Below are positions 17,551-26,188 of a stretch of 64,000 nt of DNA, piece after piece (position 1 is the first letter of the stretch; every line of letters starts with the position of its first letter). The position numbers and the translations under genes are program-made. Under the pieces are notes generated by a model. It was given only the letters and a program-made list of their open reading frames with translations. It was not told the DNA's origin and did no database searches. The DNA is from Brevibacterium casei CIP 102111 (GTDB taxonomy: Bacteria; Actinomycetota; Actinomycetes; Actinomycetales; Brevibacteriaceae), in NCBI RefSeq assembly GCF_900169275.1, contig NZ_FXZC01000002.1:372001-436000 (forward strand), written 5' to 3'.

Positions 17551-18450
17551 ATGAAGCACAACCGCCTCGGCACGACCGGTCTCGACGTCAGCGATGTGGG
17601 CCTCGGCACATTCGAATGGGGACACCGGGTCGATGCGGACGGGGCGCAGCGCCTCGTCGACGACTTCGCCGCCGCGGGCGGGAATCTCCTCGAACTCCCC
17701 AGCTCCGGCCTCCACGCCGCCGCCGTGCTCGGACAGCTCACCCTGCCCGATGACCTCGTGCTCGCCGGCCGGGTCGGAGTCTCGGTCAGTGAGTCCTCCC
17801 ACATCGAGCTCGGCCTCGGGCGCGCCCGCATTCTCGACCAGGTGCGTCGGCTGCTCGAGAACACGGGGCGCGACCATCTCGACATCCTCGTCCTCGACGT
17901 CTTCGACGAAGAGGTCGACCGCTCCGAGACCGCCTCGGCGATCGACACCCTGCTCACCCTCGGCACCGTCCGCTACGTCGGCGTCTCCCACCACACGGGC
18001 TGGCAGCTCGCAGAGATGCGCGGTGCGGGCATCCCGATCGCCTGTGCTCTCACCGAGTACTCGCTGCTCAACCGCGATGCCGACGCCGACCTCGTCCCCG
18101 CCGCCGACTACGCGGGAGTGGGGATCATCGCTGGAGCCGGCCTCGGGCGCGGCGTGCTCACGGACAAGTATCAGCGGGCGACCCCGCAGGACTCCCGTCT
18201 GGCCGGGGAGCTCTCCGACTACGTCTCCGCCTACCTCGACGACCGGTCGGCGAAGGTGCTTGCCGGGGTGCGTCGGGCGGCGGGGGCGCTCGGCGTGAGC
18301 ACGACCGACATCGCCCTGGCCTTCAACCGAGACCGCGGGATTGCCTCGACGCTCGTCTCAGCACGCACCCCCGAGCAGCTCGCGCAGATCCTTGACAGCG
18401 ACGTCGCCCTCGCCCCGGAGATCGCCGAGGTGCTCGAGCAGATCTCCTGA
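17551..18450 (+). CDS. Aldo/keto reductase-like protein with degenerate catalytic tetrad
   Basis: A 299-aa TIM-barrel protein. The N-terminus LGTTGLDVSDVGLGTFEWG and the YVGVSHHTGWQLAEM segment place it in the AKR family. By eye, the family tetrad Asp-Tyr-Lys-His appears to be lost. Where homologues have VDTA..Y it has LELPSSGLH, the Lys strand LATKxG reads LAGRVG, and the His strand reads ILVLDVFD. It may have a non-reductase role, or may bind NADPH without turnover. A TAACCT -10 lies eight bases before the ATG with no Shine-Dalgarno sequence. It diverges from uppP and converges with the acidic small protein gene. Confidence 0.8.
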   Translation: MKHNRLGTTGLDVSDVGLGTFEWGHRVDADGAQRLVDDFAAAGGNLLELPSSGLHAAAVLGQLTLPDDLVLAGRVGVSVSESSHIELGLGRARILDQVRRLLENTGRDHLDILVLDVFDEEVDRSETASAIDTLLTLGTVRYVGVSHHTGWQLAEMRGAGIPIACALTEYSLLNRDADADLVPAADYAGVGIIAGAGLGRGVLTDKYQRATPQDSRLAGELSDYVSAYLDDRSAKVLAGVRRAAGALGVSTTDIALAFNRDRGIASTLVSARTPEQLAQILDSDVALAPEIAEVLEQIS

Positions 18451-18455
18451 GCGGC

Positions 18456-18758
18456 TCACCTCCGGGGGTCGACCTCGTCCTCGTCGTCGTCATCGTCGGC
18501 GACGCCGAACTCGTCGTAGTCCTCGTCCTCATCGTCGTCGGCCTTCGCATCCTCGACATCGTCGAAGAGCTCGAAGGGGGTGACCTCGTCATACGCGGTG
18601 TAGATGGCGTCTTCGTAGATCTCGAAGGCGTCGGCGAGTGCCATGTAGGCGGCTTCGACGCGAGGGTCTTGGTCTCCGTTGCGGTGCGCGGATGCGGCGA
18701 AGTGCTCCCTCACCGCTTCGAGGAATGCGTCCAGGGCCTCACGAGGATCTGTGCTCAT
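18456..18758 (-). CDS. Small acidic actinobacterial protein
   Basis: A 100-aa protein. Its N-terminal half is helical (PREALDAFLEAVREHF, then AYMALADAFEIYEDAIYTAY) and is followed by TPFELFDDVE. The last ~30 residues are almost all Asp/Glu. Homologues in Micrococcales are sometimes labelled primosomal protein without experimental support; I treat the function as unknown. The TACATT -10 lies six bases before the ATG with no Shine-Dalgarno sequence, so it is probably leaderless. Its stop lies five bases from the convergent AKR gene. Confidence 0.8.
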   Translation of the reverse strand: MSTDPREALDAFLEAVREHFAASAHRNGDQDPRVEAAYMALADAFEIYEDAIYTAYDEVTPFELFDDVEDAKADDDEDEDYDEFGVADDDDDEDEVDPRR

Positions 18759-18835
18759 GACTCAAATGTATCCCAGGCGGGAGAGAGAAGCCTAGGGTTG
18801 AGGGAGCAGGACGGCTTTGAATTACCCTAGACGGC

Positions 18836-19399
18836 ATGGCCTCACTCTACGATCACCCCACCCCTGATCGCTTCGTCGTCGGCACGGTCGGTCTGCCGGG
18901 GGAGCGGACCTTCCTCCTCCAGGCGAAGTCCGGGTCCGCGCTGACGACCGTGATCGTCGAGAAGGAGCAGGTGGAGATTCTCGCCGACCGCATCACCGAG
19001 CTCCTCGACATGGTGATGATCAAGGACCCCGCCGCCCGCGTCCCGCAGACGGCGATCGATGACCGGATCGACAACGCCGGTCTCAACGTCCCCATCGACC
19101 CGGAGTTCCGGGTCGGGACGATGAGCCTCGGCTGGGACACCGTCGCCCACGAACTCGTCGTCGAATGCTTCGAACTCACCGAGGAGGACGCGCAGGCGGG
19201 AACCTCGGCCGACCCCGACGACGACGCGGTCGAGCGCGACGTCCTGCGCACCGTCCTCGACGCGGCCGGAGCCCGCGAGTTCGCCCGCCGCGCCGAACAG
19301 GTCGTCTCCGCCGGGCGCGGCGACTGCCCGTTCTGCTCGCTGCCGCTCGAGCCGGAGGGACACCTCTGCCCGCGCGCCAACGGCGTGGCCCGAGCCTGA
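18836..19399 (+). CDS. DUF3090 family protein
   Basis: A 187-aa protein of unknown function, conserved next to an SCO1664-type gene in actinobacteria (Rv2134c-like). The N-terminus has DRFVVGTVGLPGERTFLLQA. The C-terminus has a compact putative zinc-binding motif, CPFCSLPLEPEGHLCPRANG (residues 164-183). TACCCT lies seven bases before the ATG and no Shine-Dalgarno sequence is visible. The next gene begins ten bases after its stop, so the pair is an operon. Confidence 0.88.
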   Translation: MASLYDHPTPDRFVVGTVGLPGERTFLLQAKSGSALTTVIVEKEQVEILADRITELLDMVMIKDPAARVPQTAIDDRIDNAGLNVPIDPEFRVGTMSLGWDTVAHELVVECFELTEEDAQAGTSADPDDDAVERDVLRTVLDAAGAREFARRAEQVVSAGRGDCPFCSLPLEPEGHLCPRANGVARA

Positions 19400-19409
19400 A
19401 GCGCGGAGG

Positions 19410-20219
19410 ATGACCCGCGACCTCATCGAGACCGCTCTCACCCAGGGCGAGTCGACGCTCATGGGCGACATCCCACGGGCGAGCAATGCCACCTCCCTCG
19501 TCGTCGTCGAATCCGGGGAGCACACACTCAAAGCCGTCTACAAGCCGATGTCGGGGGAGCGGCCGCTGCGGGACTTCCCCCGCGGGACGCTCGGGCTGCG
19601 GGAGGTCGCGTCCTACCGACTGAGCCGGCATCTCGACCTCGGCGTCGTCCCCCCGACCGTCCTGCGCACCGACCTCCCGGCGGGACCCGGCTCGCTGCAG
19701 GCCTACGTCGAGGACGCCGGAGACGACGACCCCGTGGCACTGACCGGGGTGGCCGAGATCCCCGACGGGTACGTGCCGATGTTCGCTCTGCGCACCGAGG
19801 AGGGACGCGACCTCGTCCTCTCCCACAGCCTCGGCGCGGGGCTGCGGCGCATCGCCTTCTTCGACCTCCTCGTCGGCAACGCGGACCGCAAGGCCGGACA
19901 CATCATCACCGGCAGCACCCTGCCCGGCGACCCCGACGCCGAGAGCACCTACGGCATCGACAACGGACTGAGCTTCCACACCGACGAGAAGCTGCGCACC
20001 GTCCTCTGGGGCTTCGTGGGCGAAGCGTTCGATGCCGCGGAGACGGCGGCCCTGCAGGCCGTCTCCGCCATGCCCGACGAGCTCGCTGAGAGCCTCGGCG
20101 AGTGCCTGGCTCCCGCGGAGATCAGCGCCCTCACTGACCGCGCCGTGGCTCTCACCGAGGCCGGCGCCTTCCCCGAGCCTCCGGGGGATCGCACGGTCAT
20201 CCCGTGGCCCCCGATCTAG
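19410..20219 (+). CDS. SCO1664 family protein (PI3/PI4-kinase-like fold)
   Basis: A 269-aa protein related to HipA/PI-kinase-like enzymes of unknown substrate. ATP-site features: lysine in KAVYKPMSGERPLRDFP, the catalytic-loop-like FFDLLVGNADRKAGHI, and a metal-binding DNG in YGIDNGLSFH. GGAGG is directly adjacent to the ATG at 19410, closer than optimal, but homologues share the N-terminal segment, so this start is kept. It is co-transcribed with DUF3090; mshC starts 40 bp later from its own promoter. Confidence 0.85.
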   Translation: MTRDLIETALTQGESTLMGDIPRASNATSLVVVESGEHTLKAVYKPMSGERPLRDFPRGTLGLREVASYRLSRHLDLGVVPPTVLRTDLPAGPGSLQAYVEDAGDDDPVALTGVAEIPDGYVPMFALRTEEGRDLVLSHSLGAGLRRIAFFDLLVGNADRKAGHIITGSTLPGDPDAESTYGIDNGLSFHTDEKLRTVLWGFVGEAFDAAETAALQAVSAMPDELAESLGECLAPAEISALTDRAVALTEAGAFPEPPGDRTVIPWPPI

Positions 20220-20259
20220 GAAATGCTCGAATCCCGGCCTCTCGGTTAGGCTGGTCTGC

Positions 20260-21519
20260 GTGAAGTCTTGGTCCGCTCCCGAACTGCCCTCTCTGTCCAC
20301 CCCCGGCATCCTGCCCACGGTCTTCGACACGGGGGCGCGCAGTCCTCGGAAGCTCACCGGCAAGGACGGGACGGCGACCCTCTACGTCTGCGGGATCACC
20401 CCCTACGATGCGACCCACCTCGGGCATGCGGCCACCTACGTCGCCTTCGATCTGCTCGGTCGGGTGTGGCGCGACGCCGGACTCGACGTCGTCTACGTCC
20501 AGAACACCACTGACGTCGACGACCCCCTCCTCGAACGCGCGGAAGCCACCGGCGTCGACTGGCGCGAACTCGCCGACTCCCAGATCCAGCTCTTCCGCGA
20601 CGACATGGAGGCGCTGCGCGTCGTCCCGCCGCAGGACTATGTCGGCGTCGTCGAATCGATCCCGCAGATCGCCGAGGCGGTCGCGGCGCTCATCGAGGCC
20701 GGAGCGGCGTACACGCTCGAGACCGGCGACGTCTACTACCGGGTCGCCACCCCGGTCCAGCCGCCCTTCGGCAGCGTCAGCCACGACGGCACGGCGACGA
20801 TGCTGCGGCTGTCGGCCGAACGCGGCGGAGATCCGGAGACCCCGGGCAAGGAGAACCCGCTCGACCCGCTGCTGTGGCGGGCCGCGCGTGACGGCGAACC
20901 GTCCTGGGACGGGGGCAGCCTCGGACCGGGCCGACCCGGCTGGCACATCGAGTGCACGGTCATCGCCGAGGAGAAGGCCGGACTGCCCGTCGACGTCCAG
21001 GGCGGGGGCAGCGACCTCGTCTTCCCCCACCACGAGATGGGGGCCGCGCACAGTGCGGCATGGCTCCACCGTCCGCTCGCGAAGACCTACATGCACACGG
21101 GCATGGTCGGCTACCAGGGCGAGAAGATGAGCAAGTCGAAGGGCAACCTCGTCCTCGTCTCCCAGCTGCTCGCCGAGGGCGTCGACCCCATGGTCATCCG
21201 CACGGTGCTCCTGTCCAACCACTACCGCAGCGACTGGATGTTCACCCCCGAGCTGCTCGAGGCGGCGGAGAAGCGGCTCGCTGCATGGCGACATGCCGCA
21301 GACCGCGAGGCCGAATGCCGGGAGGGCCTGCGCGGACACATCATCGCACTGCTGCGCGAAGCCCTCGCCGACGACCTCGACAGCCCGCGGGCGCTCGGGA
21401 TCCTCGACGAATGGGCCGAGCACTACGCGGACTCGCCGGCAGGGGATGCCGGAGCGGTCAGCGGCGACCGCGTCGCCGACGCCGTCGACTCCCTCCTCGG
21501 GATCCGCCTGCGCGACTGA
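20260..21519 (+). CDS. mshC: Cysteine:GlcN-Ins ligase MshC (mycothiol synthesis)
   Basis: MshC joins cysteine to glucosaminyl-inositol with ATP, the third enzymatic step of mycothiol synthesis. The 419-aa protein resembles cysteinyl-tRNA synthetase: YVCGITPYDATHLGHAATY (zinc cysteine and HIGH-like motif), HIECTVIAEE and VFPHHEMGAAHSA (zinc His region), and KMSKSKGNLVLVSQLL. It lacks the tRNA-binding C-terminal domain. The start is the GTG at 20260 (VKSWSAPELP, like the family N-terminus), seven bases after a TAGGCT -10, so it is probably leaderless. The open frame upstream is a shadow of the SCO1664 gene. Confidence 0.93.
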   Translation: MKSWSAPELPSLSTPGILPTVFDTGARSPRKLTGKDGTATLYVCGITPYDATHLGHAATYVAFDLLGRVWRDAGLDVVYVQNTTDVDDPLLERAEATGVDWRELADSQIQLFRDDMEALRVVPPQDYVGVVESIPQIAEAVAALIEAGAAYTLETGDVYYRVATPVQPPFGSVSHDGTATMLRLSAERGGDPETPGKENPLDPLLWRAARDGEPSWDGGSLGPGRPGWHIECTVIAEEKAGLPVDVQGGGSDLVFPHHEMGAAHSAAWLHRPLAKTYMHTGMVGYQGEKMSKSKGNLVLVSQLLAEGVDPMVIRTVLLSNHYRSDWMFTPELLEAAEKRLAAWRHAADREAECREGLRGHIIALLREALADDLDSPRALGILDEWAEHYADSPAGDAGAVSGDRVADAVDSLLGIRLRD

Positions 21520-21545
21520 GACCGCGTGCTGCCGGTCCCGGCCGC

Positions 21546-22376
21546 CTACCTGTCCCGGCCGCGTCCGCGCAGGTAGCGTTCGAACTCCGCGGCGATCGCC
21601 TCGCCGCTGGCCTCGGGCAGCTCGGTGGCGTCGATGCGCTCCTCGAGCTCCTTGACGAGATCGCTCAGCTGCGGATTCGCGGAGACCACCTCATCGGCGC
21701 CGAGCTCCCAGGCCCGGCTCTCCTCCTCGAGGATCGGGATGTCGATCTCGACTCCCGTGGTCCGTTCGACGGCGCGGACGAGAGCGAGTTCCGCCTTCGG
21801 CGACGGCGAGTCGCTCAAGTAGTCGGGCACGCCGACCCAGAGGTTGATCGACTTGAGCCCGCGCCATGAGCACGCCACCCCGAGGAGCCCGAGGATGCCG
21901 ATGGGACCGGAGTAGCTGTTGATCTCGATCCCGAGCGCGGCGGCGAGGTCCGGGTCCTCGGTGTTCGCGACGACGGGGAAGGGACGGGTGTGCGGGACCT
22001 CTGCGTGGAGTCCGCCGAGGAGGACGACGGAATCGTCCTCACCGACCTCGGCGAGGATGAGGGAGAGGAACTCCCGCCATTTGAGCCCGGGTTCGTGCCC
22101 GTGGATGACGGTCACCGGGGTGCCTGCATGCTCTCCGCGGTGGACCTCGACGCCGGGCCACGCGATGGTCGCCCTGCCCGTCTCGTCGCGTTCGATCTCG
22201 GGCTCGGAGAAGCGGAACTCGTAGAAGCCGTCGGTGTCGAGGATCTCGCTGTCGTCGAGCGCCCAGGCGTCGATGAGGTCCTTGACCAGAGAGCTCGCGG
22301 CCTCCGAGGCGTCGGCATCCTGTCCCTCGAACGCGATGAAGACGAGCGCACCGTGACCTGATGGGAGAAATGTCAT
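21546..22376 (-). CDS. PAC2 (proteasome assembly chaperone 2) family protein
   Basis: A 276-aa PAC2-fold protein, often near mshC in actinobacteria (Rv2125-like). Conserved pieces: FEGQDADASEAASSLVKDL, LLGGLHAEVPHTRPFPV, NSYSGPIGILGLLGVAC and VPDYLSDSPSPKAELAL. Its role is unproven; eukaryotic and archaeal relatives help proteasome assembly, which is intriguing because a full proteasome locus lies 8 kb away. TAATCT lies six bases upstream of the ATG on the minus strand and there is no Shine-Dalgarno sequence. Confidence 0.85.
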   Translation of the reverse strand: MTFLPSGHGALVFIAFEGQDADASEAASSLVKDLIDAWALDDSEILDTDGFYEFRFSEPEIERDETGRATIAWPGVEVHRGEHAGTPVTVIHGHEPGLKWREFLSLILAEVGEDDSVVLLGGLHAEVPHTRPFPVVANTEDPDLAAALGIEINSYSGPIGILGLLGVACSWRGLKSINLWVGVPDYLSDSPSPKAELALVRAVERTTGVEIDIPILEEESRAWELGADEVVSANPQLSDLVKELEERIDATELPEASGEAIAAEFERYLRGRGRDR

Positions 22377-22398
22377 GCGACCAGATTACGCTGGAACC
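22377..22398. promoter_or_regulatory. 22-bp divergent leaderless promoter pair (PAC2 / HAD)
   Basis: Only 22 bp separate the two start codons. The leftward -10 TAATCT (complement of 22383-22388) and the rightward -10 TACGCT (22387-22392) overlap by two bases. Each ends six bases before its ATG. Both -35 regions must therefore lie inside the opposite coding sequence. Confidence 0.65.
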
Positions 22399-23058
22399 AT
22401 GACGAACCCTGCCGCAGTCCTCTGGGACATGGACGGAACCCTGGTCGACACCGAGCCCTTCTGGATCGCGGCCGAGACCGAGCTCATGGCCGCCCACGGA
22501 CTGCCGTGGAGCGAGGAGCAGGGACTCGAGTTCGTCGGCAACGATCTCCTCACCTCGGCATCGATGATGCGAGACGCGGGTCTCGACCTGCCCGCCCCCG
22601 TCATCGTCGAGACCCTGCTCGACGGCGTCATCGCGCGCATCCGCCGGAGCGTGCCGTTCCGTCCCGGCGCCCTCGAGCTGCTCGAGGAGCTGCGGGAGGC
22701 GGGCATCCCGTGCGTGATGGTGACGATGTCCTACCGCAGCCTCGCCGAGGCGGTCATCGCCGCGTGCCCGCCCGGCAGCTTCGCAGGCCTCGTCGCCGGC
22801 GACGACGTGGCCGCCGGCAAACCCGACCCGGAGCCCTACCTCGCAGGCGCCGCCCTGCTCGGGGTCGACCCGTCCGAGTGCGTTGCCCTCGAGGACTCGC
22901 GTCCGGGCCTGGCCAGCGCGGAGGCGGCGGGGACGATCGCCGTCGGCATCCCGCACCTCGTCGACCTCGACCCGGCGCCGGGGACGACGCTCTGGCCGAG
23001 CCTGGCCGGACGCGGCGTCGACGACCTGCGCACGGTCACGTCCCGACTATCCGCGTGA
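22399..23058 (+). CDS. HAD-superfamily hydrolase (phosphatase/phosphoglucomutase-like)
   Basis: A 219-aa HAD subfamily IA enzyme. The nucleophile motif is WDMDGTLVDTEPFW (Asp10 of the first DxD), motif II is MVTMSY, the Lys lies in AGKPDPEPYL and the metal acids in ALEDSRPGLASA. A helical cap sits between motifs I and II. The phosphorylated substrate is unknown. The ATG is preceded by TACGCT at a 6-nt gap and lacks a Shine-Dalgarno sequence. The 3' end overlaps the convergent RecB-like gene by 23 bp. Confidence 0.88.
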   Translation: MTNPAAVLWDMDGTLVDTEPFWIAAETELMAAHGLPWSEEQGLEFVGNDLLTSASMMRDAGLDLPAPVIVETLLDGVIARIRRSVPFRPGALELLEELREAGIPCVMVTMSYRSLAEAVIAACPPGSFAGLVAGDDVAAGKPDPEPYLAGAALLGVDPSECVALEDSRPGLASAEAAGTIAVGIPHLVDLDPAPGTTLWPSLAGRGVDDLRTVTSRLSA

Positions 23059-23845
23059 TCTCCGGGGTCGGCGGAGCCTCATTGCCCCACGCCGGGCAGA
23101 GCGGCTTGAACGAGCACCAGTTGCACAGCGGGGACTTGCGCGGACGCCAGCGGTCGGACTCGGCGGAGGCGACGATGTCCTTCCAGATCGCATCGATCTC
23201 GAACTCGCTGCCCTCGATGTCGGCCATCGTCGGATGCGACTTGAGGACGCTGCGCGAACCGAGGTACATGAGCTGGAGCGTGTGGACGAGCTCGCCGGTG
23301 AGCCGGTACTCGACGAGGGCGTAGAAGCCCATCTGGAACTTCGCCTCCCGTCCGTACTGCGGTTTCGGCTGCCTGCCCGTCTTGTAGTCGACGAGCCGCT
23401 TCTCCCCGCCGGGGGCGACGTCGACCCGGTCGATGAACCCGCGCAGCTCGAGCCCCGAGTCGAGCGTCGTCGTCACGTACTTCTCCGTCGACTCCGGTTC
23501 GAGGTGTTCGGGGAACTCGAGGGTGAAGTACGCGCCGATGAGGGAACGCGCCGATGTGAGGAACGTCTCCCTCTCGCCCTCGTGGACGAAGAGTTCGAGG
23601 ACGTCGGGGTCCTTCTCGATGAGCGCCTCCCAGCTCGGGCGGAGCATCGCCGCAGCCGCCTCCTCGGTCCGCTCGGCGGCGGGCAGGGTGAAGAGCTGCT
23701 CGAGCACCGAATGGACGAGCGTGCCCTTGAATGCCGCCTGTGAGGGCGGTTCGGGGAGCCTGTCGATGCTGCGGAACCGGAACTTCAGAGGGCACTGGAC
23801 GAAGTCGTTCGCGCGGGACGGTGAGAGACTGGTGAGCTCGGCCAT
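23036..23845 (-). CDS. RecB-family PD-(D/E)XK exonuclease with predicted Fe-S cluster
   Basis: A 269-aa stand-alone nuclease (Rv2119-like). The nuclease core is GFIDRVDVAPGGEKRLVDYK, followed by TGRQPKPQY and QMGFYALVEY. Four cysteines, C18 in FVQCPLKFRF plus C241, C244 and C250 in CNWCSFKPLC, have the spacing of the AddB/Cas4-type iron-sulfur staple. It probably acts on DNA ends. TAGAGT lies six bases before the ATG and there is no Shine-Dalgarno sequence. It diverges from the site-2 protease gene. Confidence 0.88.
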   Translation of the reverse strand: MAELTSLSPSRANDFVQCPLKFRFRSIDRLPEPPSQAAFKGTLVHSVLEQLFTLPAAERTEEAAAAMLRPSWEALIEKDPDVLELFVHEGERETFLTSARSLIGAYFTLEFPEHLEPESTEKYVTTTLDSGLELRGFIDRVDVAPGGEKRLVDYKTGRQPKPQYGREAKFQMGFYALVEYRLTGELVHTLQLMYLGSRSVLKSHPTMADIEGSEFEIDAIWKDIVASAESDRWRPRKSPLCNWCSFKPLCPAWGNEAPPTPEITRIVGT

Positions 23846-23976
23846 GGGACCACTCTAGCCAGGGGGTCTGACATGGGCGCCGAGTTGAGCGGACACGACG
23901 CGTCTGACATGGTGAAGCCACCTGTCGCTGTTAGGCTGAGTAGTCCCGACCCCAACCGATCTGAGGATGTCCTGCG
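23846..23976. promoter_or_regulatory. Divergent RecB-like / site-2 protease region with 11-bp direct repeats
   Basis: GTCTGACATGG occurs at 23866-23876 and 23902-23912, a spacing of 36 bp. The leftward -10 TAGAGT (complement of 23852-23857) serves the nuclease. A rightward TAGGCT (23932-23937) could serve the protease with a ~33-nt leader that contains GAGG (23963-23966). What binds the repeats is unknown. Confidence 0.4.
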
Positions 23977-25137
23977 ATGGCCGTGAAGAACCACCAGACC
24001 GGTGCCTCCTCCGGTCTGCGCCTCGGCACCGTCCTCGGTGCCCCGGTGATCCTGGCCTGGTCGTGGTTCCTCGCGGCGATCGTCATCACCATCCTCTTCG
24101 CCCCCTGGGTGCTCACCGTCCGCCCCGACCTCGGCATCTGGTCGTGGGCGGTGGCGTTCGCCTACGCCGTCCTCCTCTTCGCCTCGGTGTTCCTCCACGA
24201 GCTCGCCCACGGCGTGGCCGGGCAGTTCTACGGGCAGAAGGTCGCAGCGATCGAGCTGAACATCTGGGGCGGGTTCACCCGCTTCGAACCCCAGGTCGAC
24301 AACCCGCGGGACAAGGCGGCGATGACGAGCTTCGTCATCTCCATCGTCGGCCCCATCGTCAACATCGTCCTCGCCCTGCTCGGCTGGTGGTGCCTGAGCG
24401 CGGTCACCCCGTCCTCGGTGCCGTGGCTGCTCCTCATCGCCGTCACGTTCGCCAACGTCGCCCTCGGCGCGATCAATCTGCTGCCGGGCATCCCGCTCGA
24501 CGGCGGCTGGGCGCTGCAGGCGCTGATGTGGCGGATCACCGGTTCCCAGTACCTCGGCACCATCGTCGCGAGCTGGGTGGGACGGATCATCGCCGCCGGG
24601 TTCATCGGCTGGTCGGTCATCACCCCGCTGCTCGCCGGTCAGCGGCCCGATCCGCTCAATGTCGCGTGGATGTCGCTCATCGCGATCATGCTGTGGTTCT
24701 CCGCAGGCGATGCCGCCACCCATGCCAAGCGGGCGCGGAAGATGGAGACCTACGACCTCTCCCAGGTCATCCAGCCGGCGATCGCCGCGACGTGGGACGC
24801 CGACCTCGCCGACACGCTCGACTACGCGAACACGCTGGGGAACGCGAAGGAGCGCACGCTCATCGTCGTCCTCGACCAGAAGGGCCTGCCCTACGGCCTC
24901 GTCGACCGCCACGCCGCGGCAGGGCGACTGGCCGAATCCTCGGCGCGGATCCCCGCCGGCGACGTGGCACGTCCCCTTGCCGGATGGATCGGGGTGCCCA
25001 AGGACATCACCGCCCCGCACCTCCTCGAGTCCCTCACCCACCGTCCCAAAGCGCAGTTCTGCCTGGTCATGGACGGCAACACGCTCATCGGCGTGATCGA
25101 TCTGCAGGAGTTCTTCGACGAGCTTCTCGCAGCCTGA
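23977..25137 (+). CDS. Site-2 protease (M50) with CBS-domain region
   Basis: A 386-aa membrane zinc protease with about six helices in the first ~240 residues. The zinc site is HELAHG (H74, E75, H78) and NLLPGIPLDGG (D175). The C-terminal ~120 residues are soluble and fit a CBS-domain pair (VLDQKGLPYGLVD, LVMDGNTLIGVIDL), which often binds adenine nucleotides. This is the SpoIVFB-like class of intramembrane protease; substrate unknown. The ATG follows GAGG. It ends 46 bp before trmI. Confidence 0.9.
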   Translation: MAVKNHQTGASSGLRLGTVLGAPVILAWSWFLAAIVITILFAPWVLTVRPDLGIWSWAVAFAYAVLLFASVFLHELAHGVAGQFYGQKVAAIELNIWGGFTRFEPQVDNPRDKAAMTSFVISIVGPIVNIVLALLGWWCLSAVTPSSVPWLLLIAVTFANVALGAINLLPGIPLDGGWALQALMWRITGSQYLGTIVASWVGRIIAAGFIGWSVITPLLAGQRPDPLNVAWMSLIAIMLWFSAGDAATHAKRARKMETYDLSQVIQPAIAATWDADLADTLDYANTLGNAKERTLIVVLDQKGLPYGLVDRHAAAGRLAESSARIPAGDVARPLAGWIGVPKDITAPHLLESLTHRPKAQFCLVMDGNTLIGVIDLQEFFDELLAA

Positions 25138-25140
25138 ACC

Positions 25141-25174
25141 GGTGTGCGTAAGGCACACCTCACCAGCGTAGAGT
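25141..25174 (+). promoter_or_regulatory. Hairpin and promoter ahead of trmI-arc
   Basis: A perfect inverted repeat GGTGTGC-GTAAG-GCACACC (25141-25159) directly follows the protease gene. The -10 TAGAGT (25169-25174) lies nine bases before the trmI ATG. The hairpin could end protease transcription or act as an operator for the trmI-arc transcript. Confidence 0.5.
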
Positions 25175-25183
25175 AGAAGCATC

Positions 25184-26188
25184 ATGACGCAGCCAGAGAC
25201 GATCCCCGCCGCAGCCGTGCTCCAGGCGGGGGAGAAGATCCAGCTCACCGATCCCAAGGGCCGGATGCACACCATCGTGCTCGCCGCGGGCGAGGTGTTC
25301 CACACGCACAAGGGCCTCATCGGCCACGACGAGATCATCGGCCGTCCCGAGGGCATCGTGGTGACGAACTCGGGCGGAGTCGACTTCCAGGTCTTCCGCC
25401 CCTTCTACGAGGACTTCGTCCTCTCGATGCCCCGCGGCGCCGCAGTCGTCTACCCGAAGGATTCGGGTCTCATCGTCACCCTCGGCGACATCCGCCCGGG
25501 AGCCGCCGTCGTCGAGGCGGGCGTCGGCTCAGGCGCCCTGTCGATCGCCCTGCTGCGCGCCGTCGGGCCGGAGGGCCGCGTCCACTCGTTCGAGCTCCGG
25601 GAGGAGTTCGCGGAGATCGCGGCGGGCAACATCGCCGACTTCTTCGACGGCCGACCGGAGAACTGGGCGGTGTCCGTCGGCGATCTCGCCGAGCGCCTGC
25701 CCGAGGAGTTCGCCCCCGGCACCGTCGACCGCGTCGTCCTCGACATGCTCACCCCGTGGACGGTGCTCGAGTCCGTGAGCACGGCGCTGGCTCCGGGCGG
25801 CGCCGTCATCGCCTATGTCGCCACCGTCCCCCAGCTCTCGCGCTTCGTCGAGGCCGTGCGCGCATCGGGGTGCTTCAGCGAGCCCAACGCGATGGAGTCG
25901 ATGGTCCGCGGCTGGCACGTCGACGGACTCGCCGTGCGACCCGACCATCGGATGATCGCCCACACCGGATTCCTCGTCATCGCCCGCCGGATGGCCCCGG
26001 GCAGTGCGCCACTGGAGAAGAAGAAGCGCCCGCAGGGGGCGCCGGCCTCACCCGCCGACGTCGACGCCTGGACCGGCGGCGAGGTGACGGAGACGGCCAT
26101 CGGCACCCGGGTGGCCACGGGGAAGAAGCTGCGGCGGGTGATGCGTGAGGCCGGCAGGCGACTGGAGCACAAGGAGGAGGAGCGATGA
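25184..26188 (+). CDS. trmI: tRNA (adenine-58-N1) methyltransferase TrmI
   Basis: A SAM-dependent enzyme that makes m1A58 in the T-loop of tRNAs; it is always close to the proteasomal ATPase gene in actinobacteria (Rv2118c). It is 334 aa. The N-terminal beta domain includes [23 protein letters not shown] in two parts. SAM motif I is [12 protein letters not shown], with [11 protein letters not shown] as motif II and VVLDMLTPW as motif IV. A basic, low-complexity C-terminal extension (~50 residues) follows. The stop overlaps the arc start (ATGA), giving a coupled pair. Confidence 0.93.
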   Translation: MTQPETIPAAAVLQAGEKIQLTDPKGRMHTIVLAAGEVFHTHKGLIGHDEIIGRPEGIVVTNSGGVDFQVFRPFYEDFVLSMPRGAAVVYPKDSGLIVTLGDIRPGAAVVEAGVGSGALSIALLRAVGPEGRVHSFELREEFAEIAAGNIADFFDGRPENWAVSVGDLAERLPEEFAPGTVDRVVLDMLTPWTVLESVSTALAPGGAVIAYVATVPQLSRFVEAVRASGCFSEPNAMESMVRGWHVDGLAVRPDHRMIAHTGFLVIARRMAPGSAPLEKKKRPQGAPASPADVDAWTGGEVTETAIGTRVATGKKLRRVMREAGRRLEHKEEER

